Shown here in pieces: positions 12,309-25,924 of a DNA stretch of 64,000 nucleotides. The notes under the pieces were generated by a model. The model was given only the letters and a program-made list of their open reading frames with translations. It had not been told where the DNA came from and ran no database searches. Numbering within the stretch: position 1 is the stretch's first letter; the number at the start of each line of letters is the position of its first letter. This DNA is from Narthecium ossifragum. Lineage: Eukaryota; Streptophyta; Magnoliopsida; Dioscoreales; Nartheciaceae. The position numbers and the translations under genes were made by a program. Where the stretch lies: the NCBI GenBank assembly GCA_963920575.1, contig OY986973.1, positions 682,001 to 746,000 on the forward strand, read 5' to 3'.

Positions 12309-15300
12309 CCAAGGGGTTGAAAGCAAAAGTAATTCCCAGCAGCAGAATCCTACACACAAGAGAGAAAATAGAAGCTGAGGTCCTGGCATATCATCTACCC
12401 TCCCACCAGCTGGATAACTTTAATTACTCTGAAATCACATCTATTCTACTACAAAGTGCCAGAGAGACAGGAAAGTGGACCTTTCACCAGAGCATAAAGG
12501 AGACAAAGAAGAAAGAATCCAATCAGTTAACAGCTAGACAAACATACCAGTAAAAAAGGAAAGTTGATTCCTTCCTTATATTTTCCTCAGGGGCATAAAC
12601 ACAACTAGATGCCAATCCTCTATGAACTCACATGAACAAGAAAAACATTGGTGTTTAAAGGTCCATCCAAAGCCTAACAGATGGTGACAACAGAAAGAGA
12701 GAAAAAGAACAGTGGTCTCCACAATTGAACTGCACAGCACAGCAGGAGGACCCTTTGAAATTTTCCAGAAACAGCTACCCGGGGAACCCTTAAATCATCC
12801 AATTCAGAAAGACACTCCACAGAAATGAAGGTGGAAGTAACTAAACTAAGGATTTGGAATGGACCACAAGAGAAAAATCTGAAGCTTTCTAGCTACAAAA
12901 GAAGGGCTACTTGGGAAACCCTTTGAACATTTCTTGAAAAGGGTCCCTGTAGAACCCCTCAAAGCATCCAATTCTGCTGAATCCCTGCAGAAATAGGTTA
13001 TACAGGCTGGTGTATGGTTTTTATCAGCAGACCATGGCAAAAATTCAAACTCTGCCAACCTAAAGTGATTATGGATAGAGAGAGAAACCCTTTGAATATT
13101 GCTTGAATGGGCATCACCAAAGACTCAGAAGCCACCAAATCCAGCTGCAATCCAACAGCATTAGAAAATGTGGCATGGAGGACAAATCTAAGCAGAATAA
13201 AAACAAGAAAGTAAAAAAGAGGCAAAGTAAACCCGGTTGCAGAAACACTCCAGTAATGTCCCAAATGGATAGGTACCCCCAAACCGTTCAAACCCTCAAT
13301 TTCTGTACAAATTAAGCAAAATTGGATCTTTGCTTGGACTCAGACTAGTATCCTATGAAAGAGGTATACCTTCATCTCAAGAACCACACACAAGGCATCC
13401 AATTCTCCACTCAGATAATCTATCAGACTAACGGATCATCAATTGGGTCACTGCTAAAATACCAAATAACACCAAATAGTGAGAAATTATTAAGACAAGA
13501 TGAAGAGGGTGTTTGTTACCTGTGAAACAGGTGAAATGACCTCTCTCTCTTTTGAAAAAAAGGATGCTTAACCACTGCCAACTGCCCTCTGTAAAATATA
13601 GTTTCAAAAAAGCCTACCAGAAGCTAATCTAATCAAAGCCAGGTAATAAACTAAACTAATCCTACCAGTTAAAAAAGTGAAAGGCCTTATTTTTTAATGG
13701 TCTTCCTTTGTTATTTTATTGCTTTCCTCTCATGATGCAGCAGTGTGAGGTGCCTCTCTTCAACCCCAAGCTTGCATGAGATCTCTTACTGACACCCTGC
13801 CAGCCATTGCTAGTTTTCTACACTCATCTTAGTCACTGCCAGCCAACCAACAGCTCTCTCTCTCTCTCTCTCTTCCTCTCTCTTTACTCTTCTTTATGCT
13901 GAAACCTCTTTCAGAGTTGTAATCTTGGTTTATTAATCATAAGCGTTAAACTTGTGGAATCTAAACATCTTTTTCACATGCCAGTTAGTACAAGTTCCAG
14001 CTGCACAAGAGGTTGCTTGTGATTGAAACATAGTCTGATCAAGAGAGAGCCATTGTGGGGTGGAAAAAAAGAAAGACCCAGCCATGATACATGCTAACCA
14101 GGCATTAATCTTTGCTGTGATACCTCGGCAATGATAGCGTATACAGCTGGGGGTGACATCCGATGACTATGATGTCCGACGGGCACGCTCCGTCGTCGTG
14201 ACTAATAGGTTTCAAGGTTGATCCATATGATGAGTTCTTTTTAGTCCTCTTTCTGAATTCTAAGTCACCCCAAGTTCGATAGAAGCCTAATCATATACCA
14301 AGCATATGAAGACACTTCCCATCTTCCGTTTTTATTTTCTTTTAATTCTTTTTGTTTGCAAAATCTACCAATTGTGCAAATTTTAATAAGATTGTTTTTT
14401 TTTTGTTCGTCATGCGACCTTCCCAATTTTAGTTTATTTTGTAGAATTTTTCCAAGACACCAAGAGTTACACGTTGGTGTTGAAAGATCAAGCTGCATCA
14501 AGCAATGAACTACATTGCATGATACTGCCGATTGGTTACATCATACGGTGCGGCATAAGGAACCATTGTGATATTAGGCCATGTTGCATCAACCCTGATG
14601 TAGTGAACAAAAACTCACAGCGGTTCATCGAGCGATGCTGTATCGCCTCTGACTCGACCTGTAGGTCGAACCAAACAGCCCTTCAAGTGAGATCCACAAC
14701 AACACCAAATCAGCAAGGACTGTCCTTCCTGTATTTTGAGACATTTTATCGCATGTAAACATTGAAGCCATTGTTACCTGGTTCTGGAAGACCAAAGAAT
14801 GCACTAAAAGGAGACTTGGTTTCTTATTGGGTACTCTGTGACACCTGTGACTGAATCATTCTTCAGTGGGTTACTCGAAGATATCCGGCATTAGGTATCA
14901 AGGAAAGTGCAGCGTTCCCTAGGAAAAGCAGTACCAAGTTCAGTGTTCCACAAGTCATTTTCAATAGAAGAAATCCACCAGTTTTCAACTTTTCCCACAT
15001 TGAAGTTTACAAGGGAGTTCAGATATCAGACGAACATTCAAGTGAAACCTTATGTTAAATCAATTTGCCCACAAACCTAAAGTACTTGAACATATGCAGA
15101 AACTAATAACACTTCACGTATTCTGGTGTCATCTGAAAAAACACCTGCCACTCATGTTAGTTAGAAGTCATCTAAAACAGGAAAGAAGTCAGCATAGATC
15201 AATGATCAATTCAGCATAGTTCCATATATACATGCTTCAATCAGATAAAGATACATGTCTCTGAAAGAACTAAAAGAAACAAAAAAAAAAGGATGTTCAA

Positions 15301-15492
15301 AATATACTACCTGCTAGGCTGCTACAGCAAACTAGCTCCCTGTATATTGAATAGGAGTTGATCAGCCAATTCAGCAACTATCCTGCCAAAATCCGATTCA
15401 GAAACAGAAAGATACCTGGTTTGCCAGCTCTAAGTCACTTACAGATGTCCAATAGCTTATCTACAGTGTCTCATATACTGTAGTGCATGTCC
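12309..15492. other. Intergenic with degenerate ~170-bp repeats
   Basis: No gene recognised. Between 12745 and 13400 the marks CCCTTTGAA (12751, 12919, 13088) and CATCCAATTC (12794, 12966, 13397) recur, pointing to an old tandem duplication of about 170 bp. A (CT)n tract lies at about 13854-13885. The rest is featureless AT-rich DNA. Confidence 0.4.
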
Positions 15493-15500
15493 ATTGCTTC

Positions 15501-16584
15501 TAGGTGGCAATCCAGGTCATGACCCACGAACCCGACCCGAAATAAATAGATTTTGGCTTGGTGTTATCGATTTCGGGTCATAAACGGGTTGACCCGTTTA
15601 CAACCCGCGAATAAATTGGTCAGGTTGGGTTGACCCACGGGTTGGATGGGTCAACCCGTTTACCCGTTTAAAAGGAAAAAGAAAAAAAGAAAAAACCCTA
15701 ACCTCCTACCGCGCCGCCCCCTCTCTTCCTCTCCTCCTCCTTCGTTCTCCTCTCCCAACCCTCTCGGCGGCCGCTCGTCTTTCCAAACCCCCTCTCATCG
15801 GAACGCAAGAATCCTCTCCCTCTTCGATCTACCTTCCCGCCGAGCGCTGCCTCCCCTCCGTCCTCCTCGCCCTCGAGCTCATCGTAGCTGGTTCTTCTCG
15901 CCATTGCCATCCACCGCGGCCTCCATCCTCTTCCTCCAACTCATGCGAGCCCACCATTAATGCCGACGAACCCCCTGCATCATCGAGAACTCGCCGATCT
16001 ACATCCCTCGACTGTCCTCCTTCCCGACGATGCTGCAACCCCCTCGAGGTCCCCCCTACACCGACGAAGGCCCTCCCCGTCACTGGCAACCTCGACCCCA
16101 AGCTCGGCCGCCGCTGCCTGTTCCTCCATCTCCTCCGGAGCCAGCACCACCCAAAGTCTCCTTCCCTTCCGACGGAACTCGACGACGTCTTGACGCCGCA
16201 CGTAGTTCTCGCCGAAAGCTCCACCCGAGCTCCTCAACCCTTTCGGATCCGGCGCCTCCACCGCTCTACACCGCCACCCACGGCCTCCCTGACTCCATCC
16301 GGTCCTAGATCCGGATGCCAGAGGCTTCCCCGACTCCTCTCCGGCCAGATCCGGTGACCAAGCGCCGCCTCCTCACTCTTGGGTCGCGGTCATCGGTCGG
16401 CCGTTGTCACTTAGGCGGGTTAGGCGAATCGGGTCGGTTTGACCCGTTTATAAACGGGTTGGGTTAGGATTGATAAACCTGTTCCGTTTATTAAACGGGT
16501 CGGGTTCGGGTTTGGCTTTTAGGTCGAGGTATTGGTGCTCAACCCGACCCGAATCCGACCCGTGAACCCGAATTGCCACCCCTA
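15501..16584. mobile_element. hAT-type non-autonomous transposon with GC-rich cargo
   Basis: A 1084-bp element. Left end TAGGTGGCAAT and right end ATTGCCACCCCTA form terminal inverted repeats (with a 2-bp indel), flanked by an 8-bp target-site duplication with one mismatch: ATTGCTTC (15493-15500) and ATTGTTTC (16585-16592). Subterminal zones are packed with GGGT/ACCC motifs (for example GGGTTGACCCG), as in hAT elements. The 8-bp duplication fits the hAT superfamily. The interior (about 15695-16400) is GC-rich, open in several frames and Pro/Ser/Arg-rich; I see no transposase. It may carry captured host sequence. Confidence 0.72.
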
Positions 16585-16592
16585 ATTGTTTC

Positions 16593-18780
16593 AGATGCGG
16601 TCCCCTGTAGCAATGATGGAAGATATCACGAAAGAGGAATCTCAGACATGCACACCGGTAATGAAAACAAACCTTCTATAATGGATAGATGGTACATCTG
16701 CTTTAAACCTTTTACCATGCCCCACAATCTTTTGATGCACTACCCACAAGCAGCATTAGGTGAAAGTTGACAACTTTCTTGAATTACGCAGTGGTCACGT
16801 GCACTTTTAAGTAAGTGCTGCATCTTAGGTGGAAAAGGAAATCTTGTCCCTTGAATAGATTAATGGCGACTCCCCATACCATTGAAGCCGCCGTAATTCT
16901 GTCAAGATAGAGAGCTAAAAATACAATAAGGAGCCTCTTGATGAACTAAGAAATCAGCAGGAACAGAGAAGATAGGAAGATGTAATGTAATGCAGCATGC
17001 TTTCATTCACCGGATACTGTTAAGAATGAGATGAAATCCAAACATTGGTTATATGCGTAAAAGAGGTCTTCTCATCGACAATGGAGACTGATCCCAAATG
17101 GGTACGTACAATCTAATGAAAGCCTCCCAACAAGTTGGAGACAGAAATAGCAGTGCAAATATGATTCAGCAACATTTATGTAACTCACACGCATAGTAGG
17201 ACAATCATCATTTGCAAGAAACAGAAAATTATTAGTCCCAGAAAGGATATTATGTAAAATGCCTCAGAAGCTAATAGACTGACAATAAGCAGAACAATGA
17301 AGAAACATAAATGTAAAACCATCATCTACTCAGCATGACACTCTTGAAAACAAGCAAAGGCAGTTATCATCTTAGCCTTAAAGTGTGAGAAACAAGCTGA
17401 ACAATAGCAAATACAACTAGGACTAATGAGAGGAACTACACTCTGAGGATATAAGAGAAATTAGGCAACCTAGCAGAAGAACAAGCAAACCTAAAAAACC
17501 ATTCCGAAGTTCAACAGGGGCATTGTCAGTGTAGGCTTACTACTGAGGTTCTCAGCCACACAGATCAATTTAATAAGCATGACGGCAGTACACAAAATAG
17601 AAGCACATAGAATAAACTATGTAGTTCGCATGAGAAAAAAATAGCAGTCAACTTCAAATTGGCCATTCTGTCTTCGCCACAGAATTTTCTTTTAAGTCAT
17701 CCGGCTCCATCTTATCATTGTAGAACTCTTTAAAAGCAGTTCTTGATGTTTCGACTCCTGTGATGGAGCATCAGTAGTTTTACATTCCACTGACTCGCCT
17801 ATTGATGTCCCAACACTTTACAGTGCACATTATAGTATATCAACTCTTGCCCGGAGACTCTTCACTATGTGTAACATAATGAGAAATTAAGTAATGACAT
17901 AAGGGAAGGTAAGAACAACCAAGTCGGTGCGATTGTCTATATCAGACCATCTATTATGTTGTGTAGGACATCTACCTGACCAAGTCTCATCTCTAAACCT
18001 ATCCCAAGGAGGACAACGACTAAACTTTTACTATACTACCTTAGTTCTACTAATGTATACATCTCCCCAGGAAAGATGTCCTTTACAACTCTTGCCCTGT
18101 TCATGATTACTGTCGCACCAAACCACTTAAGCGTTGGAAGCAAGTTACTGCTTGGACAATACTCGAGTAATAAACACAGCACATGCTCAAAGGCTAAAAC
18201 CATGCACAACACACTTCACCCAGCATTAAGATTTACACAAGAATGCAAAGTTCCAGTGAATCTTCCCCATCCTACCATTCTCCTGCAAAAACCGCAAGCA
18301 TGATCAAAGTTGCTGCACAAATTATGGTAGACTTATCGTGATAGCAACAACTCCTACAAGCCCACTTGGCTGAATCAAAGAACCATTTTATGAACATGGT
18401 ACGAGAAGCCATCATTTCTGTGGAACATAAAACTCCCACATATACCAATTCCTTATTTTTCCATTCAACAGCAGCATTTGGCATTTCAAGACCAAACAGG
18501 TGACCTCCACAACCATAGAATCATGACGAGAGCAAATTACACCAATAGACGAGTCAATACTAAATTACCTCAAAAAAGGATTCTTTCCACCAAATCTAAC
18601 ATCTTTACATCTCCAACTGCTTGCATATCTTGTTCTTTCCCTCTGTAGAGTTACTTTTCGTAATGTTTCTCGACCCCAATTCTCCAAAAAATGCGGCATT
18701 TGCACAATGTTTAGCCGACACCGCCCATCAGATATAATCTTCAATAATCGGGCAAATCAAGAAGAGATCTTGGCGGAGAT
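16593..18780. other. Intergenic, nothing recognised
   Basis: AT-rich sequence with no open frame resembling a known protein, no clear repeat and no convincing RNA gene. Confidence 0.4.
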
Positions 18781-19000
18781 CGAAGCATCACCGTAATACA
18801 TGAGATCTTGAAAACGCAAACCACGTTAGGGTTAGGGTTTCAATGTAGGTGTTCGGAATTAGGATCAGGGTTCTACCAGGGGTTTGGGGCTCCGATTGGA
18901 AGCGGAGAGGACGAGGGCGGGGGGCGGTGGTAGAAGGCTTATCACGTGCTTCGCATGTGCTTCAGATCATGTAATTGGGCCAAAATTATGGGCCGAGCCC
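18781..19000 (-). promoter_or_regulatory. Orphan site II / telo-box promoter-like region
   Basis: Read on the minus strand, two TGGGCC/GGCCCA motifs (18977-18995) are followed by telo-box repeats AAACCCTAACCCTAAC (18825-18840). This pairing marks promoters of many plant translation-related and snoRNA genes. No coding exon follows on the minus strand before the hAT element, so the transcript, if any, is unknown. Confidence 0.35.
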
Positions 19001-20542
19001 TAGCCTAGTACAATGACGAACCAAGGCCTACTACGCCTGCAAATAAATCCAACTAGATGGCAAGACCGTAATTTGAATGAACAATGATGGCAAATAAGTG
19101 GAAAAGGGTGTCGGCTTCAGAGATAAGACGTCGGCGGGGGGGATTAGATAGATTCGCGGTCCTCGCACCCAAGCTCTTACCGGTCAACGCCAATCTGCTG
19201 ACGTGGCGCTCGGTTTTCCCGCTCCCGATAGATCCGATATTAGATCCGATCCGAGGCGTCTCACTGACACCGTCGCCTCTCTCTATCCTATCCTCCGCCG
19301 TACTCGTCCGGGAAACCCACCAATTAGCTGTCTCCAATCCTCCTCAGATATCTTTCGCTTATGCTAGGGTTCCTTTTGCAAATTACCTCTTAGTTTATTA
19401 TATTGCACAAAAACCCAATCTTATTTGATATTTGCATCAGCTTCTGTTACCAAAAAAAAAAAAAAAACCACCATTAATATCTTAGCTACATTGGAGAGAA
19501 ACCTTTTGAAATATTTTGAAGGTAAATTAAAAGACCTTTTGTGATATAATCAAAAGACACCCTCCGATGTACTTCTCCTACTAATAAACAAATGAGTTAT
19601 TAAAGGGTTAAAAAACACAGAGGCAGGGGCACATTTAATATCAGGGCAGGAGAGGAGCAGATGCATGTGTTGGGAATTTATATGATGGGAAGGTACATGG
19701 AGAAGGTAGGATAGGCCAAACTCATAGCTGGTGACCCACTCTAGAGAAAGATACTCCTCCCTTAGAGCTCCTCCTAAATTATTCTGGAGAGTGTGGCCTC
19801 ACATTTGTCTCTCAGAAGCAGTGTGTTTGTGGGGAAGACACAAGGATGCATGAGAAGTTTGAGTGGGTGGGGTTCAATGATCTCCATTAATGAAATAGAT
19901 GTTCTCAAGAGTACTTGGTCCCCTGTTTCATCCGTGGAGGCATCTGCTAGACTTGTCTAGGGTGAGTTCAAAGATCAATGCCCATTGCCCCCACCCTCTT
20001 CTCATTGTGTTGCTACTGTGCACGTGTGTGATCCACAGGACTATTTGTCTTTGTAACTCTCTTTCCCAATTCACCATGATGAACATACTGCTGTTCTGTT
20101 CATTGATCTTAAGAACTTGTTCTTATGAGTTATGATACTGGATGTTGTAGGTATGGTGCAAGTTCAAGGAATTAGGTAGATATGCAGCTATTGTTCTATT
20201 CACTGATCTTTAGGAACAGGAACAGCAATTAAAGTTGGCAAAAACAGAGCATGAAGTGAATTGTTGATGAGCAATCCAAAAGGGCCATCATTGCATACTA
20301 TGGATACATTGTTCTTCTTTCATAAGCTTCAAGCTTCCATGTAGCAAAACCCTGCAATATGACCCCACCCCCCCCTTAAAGGAACAAGCTCTAACAAATC
20401 AAACTACTGGGAAAAGGAAGAGCCTGTCCCACAACTACAAGACATCAAAAGTTAATCTACAAACAGATAAAAAAAGAAACATCCCCTGCTCTTAACTTCT
20501 TCTCATGTTTCTTTTCTTGAGCTCACCATCAGATAGAGAAGG
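19001..20542. other. Spacer downstream of ANT
   Basis: Contains a moderately GC-rich patch (19105-19340) open on both strands without recognisable similarity, and a poly-A run near 19451-19467. The part next to 20542 should hold the ANT 3' UTR. Confidence 0.4.
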
Positions 20543-23500
20543 CTAAGCATCAGTCCATGCAGCGAACACCGGCATGTGAGACATAGTAATGGCAGGCCTG
20601 AGCTGTGCTGTAGGAACCCAAGAGCTCGCTGGAGCAGGACTGATGACATTGGGTGTGGGCCTGGCGAAGAGCACGGAGAGACTGCTGTCTGGGCTCCCAT
20701 CACCAGAACTGCTCAAGCTTGTCACCATGGATGATGCATTGGATACATGGGTGTTCCCTAATCTCCCAATATCATCAAGCTCATGAACTGAGTTAACTGA
20801 CTCAATGCCAACCAAACCGCGAAGATTTGCCGATAAATTTTGGTTCTGGAAATCAGCAAGGCTGGCAGAGGTTGGTAGTGCTTGCTGAGGGGACTGGTAA
20901 AGAGTCATCTTCCAGTCAGAACCACCATTCTTATTAGCTTCAGTTAAGTCTAGCTCTCTGCCATTGCTTTGAGCTGAAAGTGCATCATTCTCAGCCTCTA
21001 TGGATTTGTTTCTCCTGGCATGTTCCCCTGCCAGTAGAGTATTACTAGCCATGATCCTCTCCACATCATATCTAGTAATGTCGAAGTTGGTAACAGCGTT
21101 CAATCCTCGAAACTTTATAGCAGCAATGTCATATGCTTCAGCTGCTTCCTCTTGAGTACCTGAAAGTTTAGTTCATCTCCTTTGTGAGAAACTAAAGTAG
21201 CCTAAATGGCTTCAGAAGAACAGACTACTAACACATGGGGAATATAAGAGAAGTCTTTTTTTCTCTTTGTTCCTCTGTTTGAAGAGTATAAACCAGTCAA
21301 AGATGAGCTTTGCAGCAACAGGAGATCAGCCTTATGAAAAGCATATCTAGTGTAGCTGGTAAAAAAGATAAAGTCATGCATGGTGAGCAATGAGAGATTT
21401 GTACTGTTCTTTGAGGAGCAATGAGTGCTCAGGTTAATTAGCAGATAGAAGCATGCAACACCTAGCCAACCATAATCAAAAGAGCTTGGAAGGCATGAGA
21501 AGAGCTTACTGAAAGTTCCAAGATAAAGATCCTTGTTTCCAGCAACCCTCCCTATGCGTGCTTGCCATCTTCCATGCTGGTGATGCCTGGATAATAGCAG
21601 GAAAAATACACATCTTTAATAAATAAATAATAAAATTCATGAAAGAGGCTATCCTATCATTCTTAATTCAATCTGTAAGAACTATCAAGGAATAAACCTT
21701 GTTACTCCTCTGTAAATGGAAGCTCCTCTAGAGAACCCACTGCTCTTCCTGCATTAGAGGCAGAAACCAGATGCAATGTGTATGACGTATAATTTGAAGT
21801 AAAAAGCGAAAGAATGACTATTGCTTGAACAGAGGGGGTTTACCTTCTTAGATGTGCAACATACTCCTGTCTGCTCATATTCTTCATTCCTTCAAGTTCT
21901 TCTTGGTAATCTTCCAACTGAGATAAACTGAGTTTAGGCCATCTTGCAAGTGAAATTTTTTATTTTTTTTGTAAACAGAAACCATCAAGTAATGCAAACA
22001 TACTGGGAAATTGATATGAGTTGAAGGGCCCCAATACTTAAGTGCAGCCAAATCATAAGCTCTTGCAGCTTTCTCTTCCATGTCATAACCCCCTGGAATT
22101 CAAAAATAGCCTTGCCATTAAGTTACAAAGTAATGATAATATTGCAGAGATAGAGAATGCTTCCATACACAAGAAAGAAAAGCTTACCCAGATAGACTGC
22201 AGTAAATGATTTTATTTATACAGAGCCAAGGAAAGAACATGCCAACCAGAAAATGCAACAATCGTTAGCAAAATTTCCAAGAATGTGAAACGAGGAACAA
22301 AAGCTAATTTCTTTCACTAACCTTGCCTTCCTTTCCTGGTCTGCCCTTCCTTCTTGCAGCTGTTGTCCCAAAGATGGGCTTCATATCTACCAGTCCATCT
22401 ATGCCTGATAAAGTTAGAAAATATCCAAGAATCAACACAATGGTGAAAACTCCAAAAAAAACAAGCATTAAAGAAAGCTAAGAAGTGAAAAGAAACAGAA
22501 GCTTCCACATATGGAAAAACAGACCTTGTGACACCTCTATACTGAGATGTCCTCTGACCAAATGTGTCTATGGACTTCCTATGAACTGGTTGCTTCTGGC
22601 CCCCTTTCCCATTTCCACTCTTCCTAGCTGTATCTAAGGTCATGCATTCAATGGTTGCAGCAGGAACTATGTGCTGTGGAGCTGTGACACAGCTGGACTG
22701 TGAGCCAGGGCTCATGGACAAGCTCAAGGAATGCAAGTCCCCATACCCCATTGCACCAGGCCTTACACAACCTTCATCACCAAGGCCATTGTTGCAAGCC
22801 ATGTAATGCTTGGTGACCCATCTTTTCAGCAAGCCATCATTTGCCATCTGTTGCTCTTCCTCCATTGGAGTCTGATACATCTCATGGCCAGTCATGGCAG
22901 AGCACATCCCTTCCTGCAATGGTTGGAAGTATGGATGATGGTGCTGTTGCTGATGGTGCTCATGGACATGAAGCTCCTGCCTGAAGGGTTGTTGAAGAAG
23001 GTCTAGTGGATGGTTTCTACTGCTCTCAGTCTCTGGATTTTGGTGGTAATACATGCTGTCTAAGCTTAAAGCCATCACCTCTCTGTCATTGTTTGCATAC
23101 TGATGGGTCCCCATGTTTGGACCACAGCCTAAGAAGTCTTCCAGTTTTGGGGATGGAGATGGCACCATTGCTTAATCCACATTGAATAAAGAGGAAAAGA
23201 AGATAGGTAAGTGCTTGAAACTTATTTGTTTGTTTGGAAGCTGAAAACAGAACATATAGAAGCATTGGAGCAAACCTTCTTGCTGTGATCTATTGAGAGC
23301 TTCCATGATGCAAAGAGACCCGTCAGACTTGAGTGGCATGACAGACAGCTGAGAATAGAATCCACCATGTTCTCCAACACCAAAGCACACCCCAGAGCTG
23401 CTCAGGTGAGGGGGAGCTAGAAAGAAGCTGCCTGGAGGTGAAGAGGAGACAGCAGCTGGTGCAGGTTGAGCTTGTTGGTGAAGATGATGATGATGGCTCT

Positions 23501-23612
23501 GATGATTTGTTTGATGATGTAGGTCTGCAGGCACCTCCATGTTGAGATGAGGGGAGAGAGAGAAACCCAACAAGTTACTACTACTACTGCTGCTACTATT
23601 CATGGATTTCAT
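20543..23612 (-). CDS. ANT: AINTEGUMENTA-type AP2 transcription factor
   Basis: A complete 660-residue double-AP2 factor of the ANT lineage, a nuclear regulator of organ initiation, cell proliferation and ovule growth. Exons: 23276-23612, 22525-23170, 22322-22404, 22188-22196, 22004-22092, 21844-21917, 21698-21748, 21510-21586 and 20543-21159; all phases agree. Exon 4 is the 9-bp micro-exon typical of this family (it encodes the YL of VYLGG). ANT-specific marks: NLLGFSLS at the N-terminus, [54 protein letters not shown], and the C-terminus [10 protein letters not shown]. The first AP2 repeat starts at about residue 322 and the second at about 425, joined by the conserved linker ending [11 protein letters not shown]. 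The start is the MKSMN Met, matching the MKS start of Arabidopsis ANT. Length is greater than Arabidopsis ANT (about 555), owing to His/Gln-rich stretches in exon 2. Confidence 0.96.
22188..22196 (-). other. 9-bp micro-exon of ANT
   Basis: TCTATCTGG, bounded by acceptor CTGCAG and donor GTAAGC. It restores the VYLGG motif of the first AP2 domain and keeps frame between exons 3 and 5. Skipping it would remove three residues from a DNA-contacting region. Automatic gene finders often miss it. Confidence 0.9.
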
Positions 23613-25697
23613 CCCTCCTTGTATTGCTGGAGATTGTAGCAATACCCAATGCCAGGCAGCTCAATCATTGAGGAGTACAAACACTCATCATAAACCAACA
23701 ACTCTTGTTTCCCTCCAACATCTGAACACACACTCAACACACACACACACACTCTCAGGTAGGAAATCTAGTATAATCTATCTATCCATGCATCTTCTCT
23801 ATGGCTCATACCTCATCACAGTGTGAGAAGGCCATGAGTGAAGCACTTGAGTAGAGAGCACAGCAGGCCTCTTTAAACGAAACAAAAGGAATGAGTTCCA
23901 CCAAGCAAATGCAGGGTCACTAATACCCCCCTGCATTCCATAGGGATCTGTGTTCTGAGAAAGAGCATGTCTCTAGCTTTTTCTTAAGCCCCCCTTAAAC
24001 CCTACTATAAACCTCTCATAAGGATGGCCAAAGTCAAGACACCCCTTCGCCCACAATGGGGTCTTAGCGTTCCCATCACCAACAAGGAAAACCTTGAAAA
24101 CTTCAAATAATTAATGGTGGAGATGGCTAGCTTTTCTTTCACCTCCCTTGGTGCTTGCTATCAAGGAGGGGGTGATGGTGGTCAGATGGCCAAAACAAGT
24201 CTGCTTTTTTCAGTCGCTTGGCCATGAGAGATAGGTATATAGATAGATAGATTGACAGGGAGGACAACTGTCCAACCAGTCACTTCACAACAGTACTATA
24301 GCTGCATAGCTGCATAGTAGTCTGCATTGTTGTTTTCAGTTGTATGCCAATCCAAAACCCCATTCCCAGTCCAGTTTGAATCAGAAAAAAGCAAAGGTGA
24401 TAAAGAAAAGAAACTCTTGAAGAAGAAAGAGAAGGGAAGTGTATGCTCTAAATATCAACACTGGTATAATTAGATCATAATCTCATACCAAAGAAGAATA
24501 TAGCCTTAAATGAAAAAGATAAAGAAACAGTCAACAGCTGCTTCTGAGATAGAAAGAAAGAAGTGATATATTCCTTGAATGATGAGGGAAGGGCCCCAAA
24601 ACATTGAAAATTAAACTTCATCTCAAAGAAAAATCCATGAACCTATTTTTCAGTTAAAATGGTGAGAGTTAGAACCTCTAGTCAACTTCAATATTGGCCA
24701 CTCTTTCAGTAGACTTTTGGCCCTAAATATTGAGATTGGCGTGATAGTTATGCAGGTCAAGGGGACCCAATGATGTTTCCAGTAAGGCTGTTGTAGTGGT
24801 TTGCCTATTTGCATGGTCTTCAGACAGATTTTCTTGGTGGAATGATTTGGTTGCAGAAAAAGCTGAGGTTTTTGAGAGAATGAATGGTGGAAATGTAAAC
24901 ATGGCAAAAAAAAAAAAAAAAAAAAGGAAGAACAAAAACAAGAACAAGAAACCAAAGCTGAAAATATATATTCTGTTGCTCATCTTCCTCCTTTTTTCTT
25001 CTGATTGCAGCAATGATGACGACTGAACCCCCACCAGAAACATATATATCCCACAGCAGCACTTTTGCTGGGAATGATGCCTCCTTAGCTTGGAGCAATA
25101 CCTCACCACATTCTCAGCTCTGTTCTGCTCCCCCTTCAATCCTTTCACTTTCACCAGTTCCCTTTGCAGTATGGTATTTGTATGGGAGACCATGCATGGG
25201 GTTTGTGGGTCACCTTCTTTTCTCAACATTTGCCTCTTTTGGCCCATAATTTCTCCTCGGTCATCCAAACTGGGTTTAGCTAGCTCTACAAGAAAACCAC
25301 GGTGAGGTGATCCATTAATTTTAGTGTACGATGTCTTCTTGTAGTGTATAACATTGGTAGCCATGATTAAAGAGTGCTTGTTCTTTGAGGACAAAGCATA
25401 AGCATCAATCAATGCATGCATCGTGAGTTTGAGATGTAAAGGTTTAGATTGATGCTATTGGTCTTCTCTGATGCTCTGTGTTTTCTACGTACTGGAGAGG
25501 GACAACACCAAAGGAGCTGGATATTGTGTTGTTTCTTTTGTCCAGTTTTTTTCACTAAACCGAAAACTTAAATCCAATCTATCAAATTTAGATAAAACTC
25601 GTGATCAAATCAGGATTGTTTTCCTATCATCATTTTAAAAATCTACATATCATAAAAATTTAAAGACCATAACAAGTGCAATATTACTATACACTTC
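23613..25697. other. ANT upstream region
   Basis: About 2 kb upstream of ANT with no coding exon. It should contain the leader and promoter. Simple tracts are present: CA-rich 23731-23750, TAGA repeats 24237-24251, and a poly-A run at 24905-24925. Open frames near 24650-25421 are low-complexity artefacts around that run. Confidence 0.4.
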
Positions 25698-25924
25698 GGA
25701 GGACTTGTTTGGTATGAGAATAAGGGGGAAATAACTCATATTCTCATACTTATTCTCAAACATCTTTTCCTATTTCATGTAATCATTATTCATTTATTTT
25801 CATTTCACCTACCACTATCACTTTATTTTTTCTTATTTTAAGTAATCATTACCACTCTATTTACACATTTTCTAATCCCAAAATCATTTAATCCGAAATA
25901 AGCTAATCCAGTACCAAACGACCC
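25698..25924. mobile_element. Tourist-like MITE, copy 2
   Basis: Related to the copy at 4815-5011: it starts GGACTTGTTTGGTATGAGAA and ends GTACCAAACGACCC followed by TTA. The interiors share blocks such as TTATTTTCATT and the CTAATCC...GAAATAAGCTAATC tail. The left duplication is degenerate. Confidence 0.55.

Noticed and set aside
17195..17265. ATGATGA...CTGA on the minus strand as another C/D snoRNA
   Set aside because: Too short between boxes, no C'/D' pair and no rRNA or snRNA match noticed.
24723..25421. 232-residue minus-strand open frame upstream of ANT
   Set aside because: It runs across a poly-A/T tract (poly-Phe/Leu in translation) and shows no family features; low-complexity artefact.
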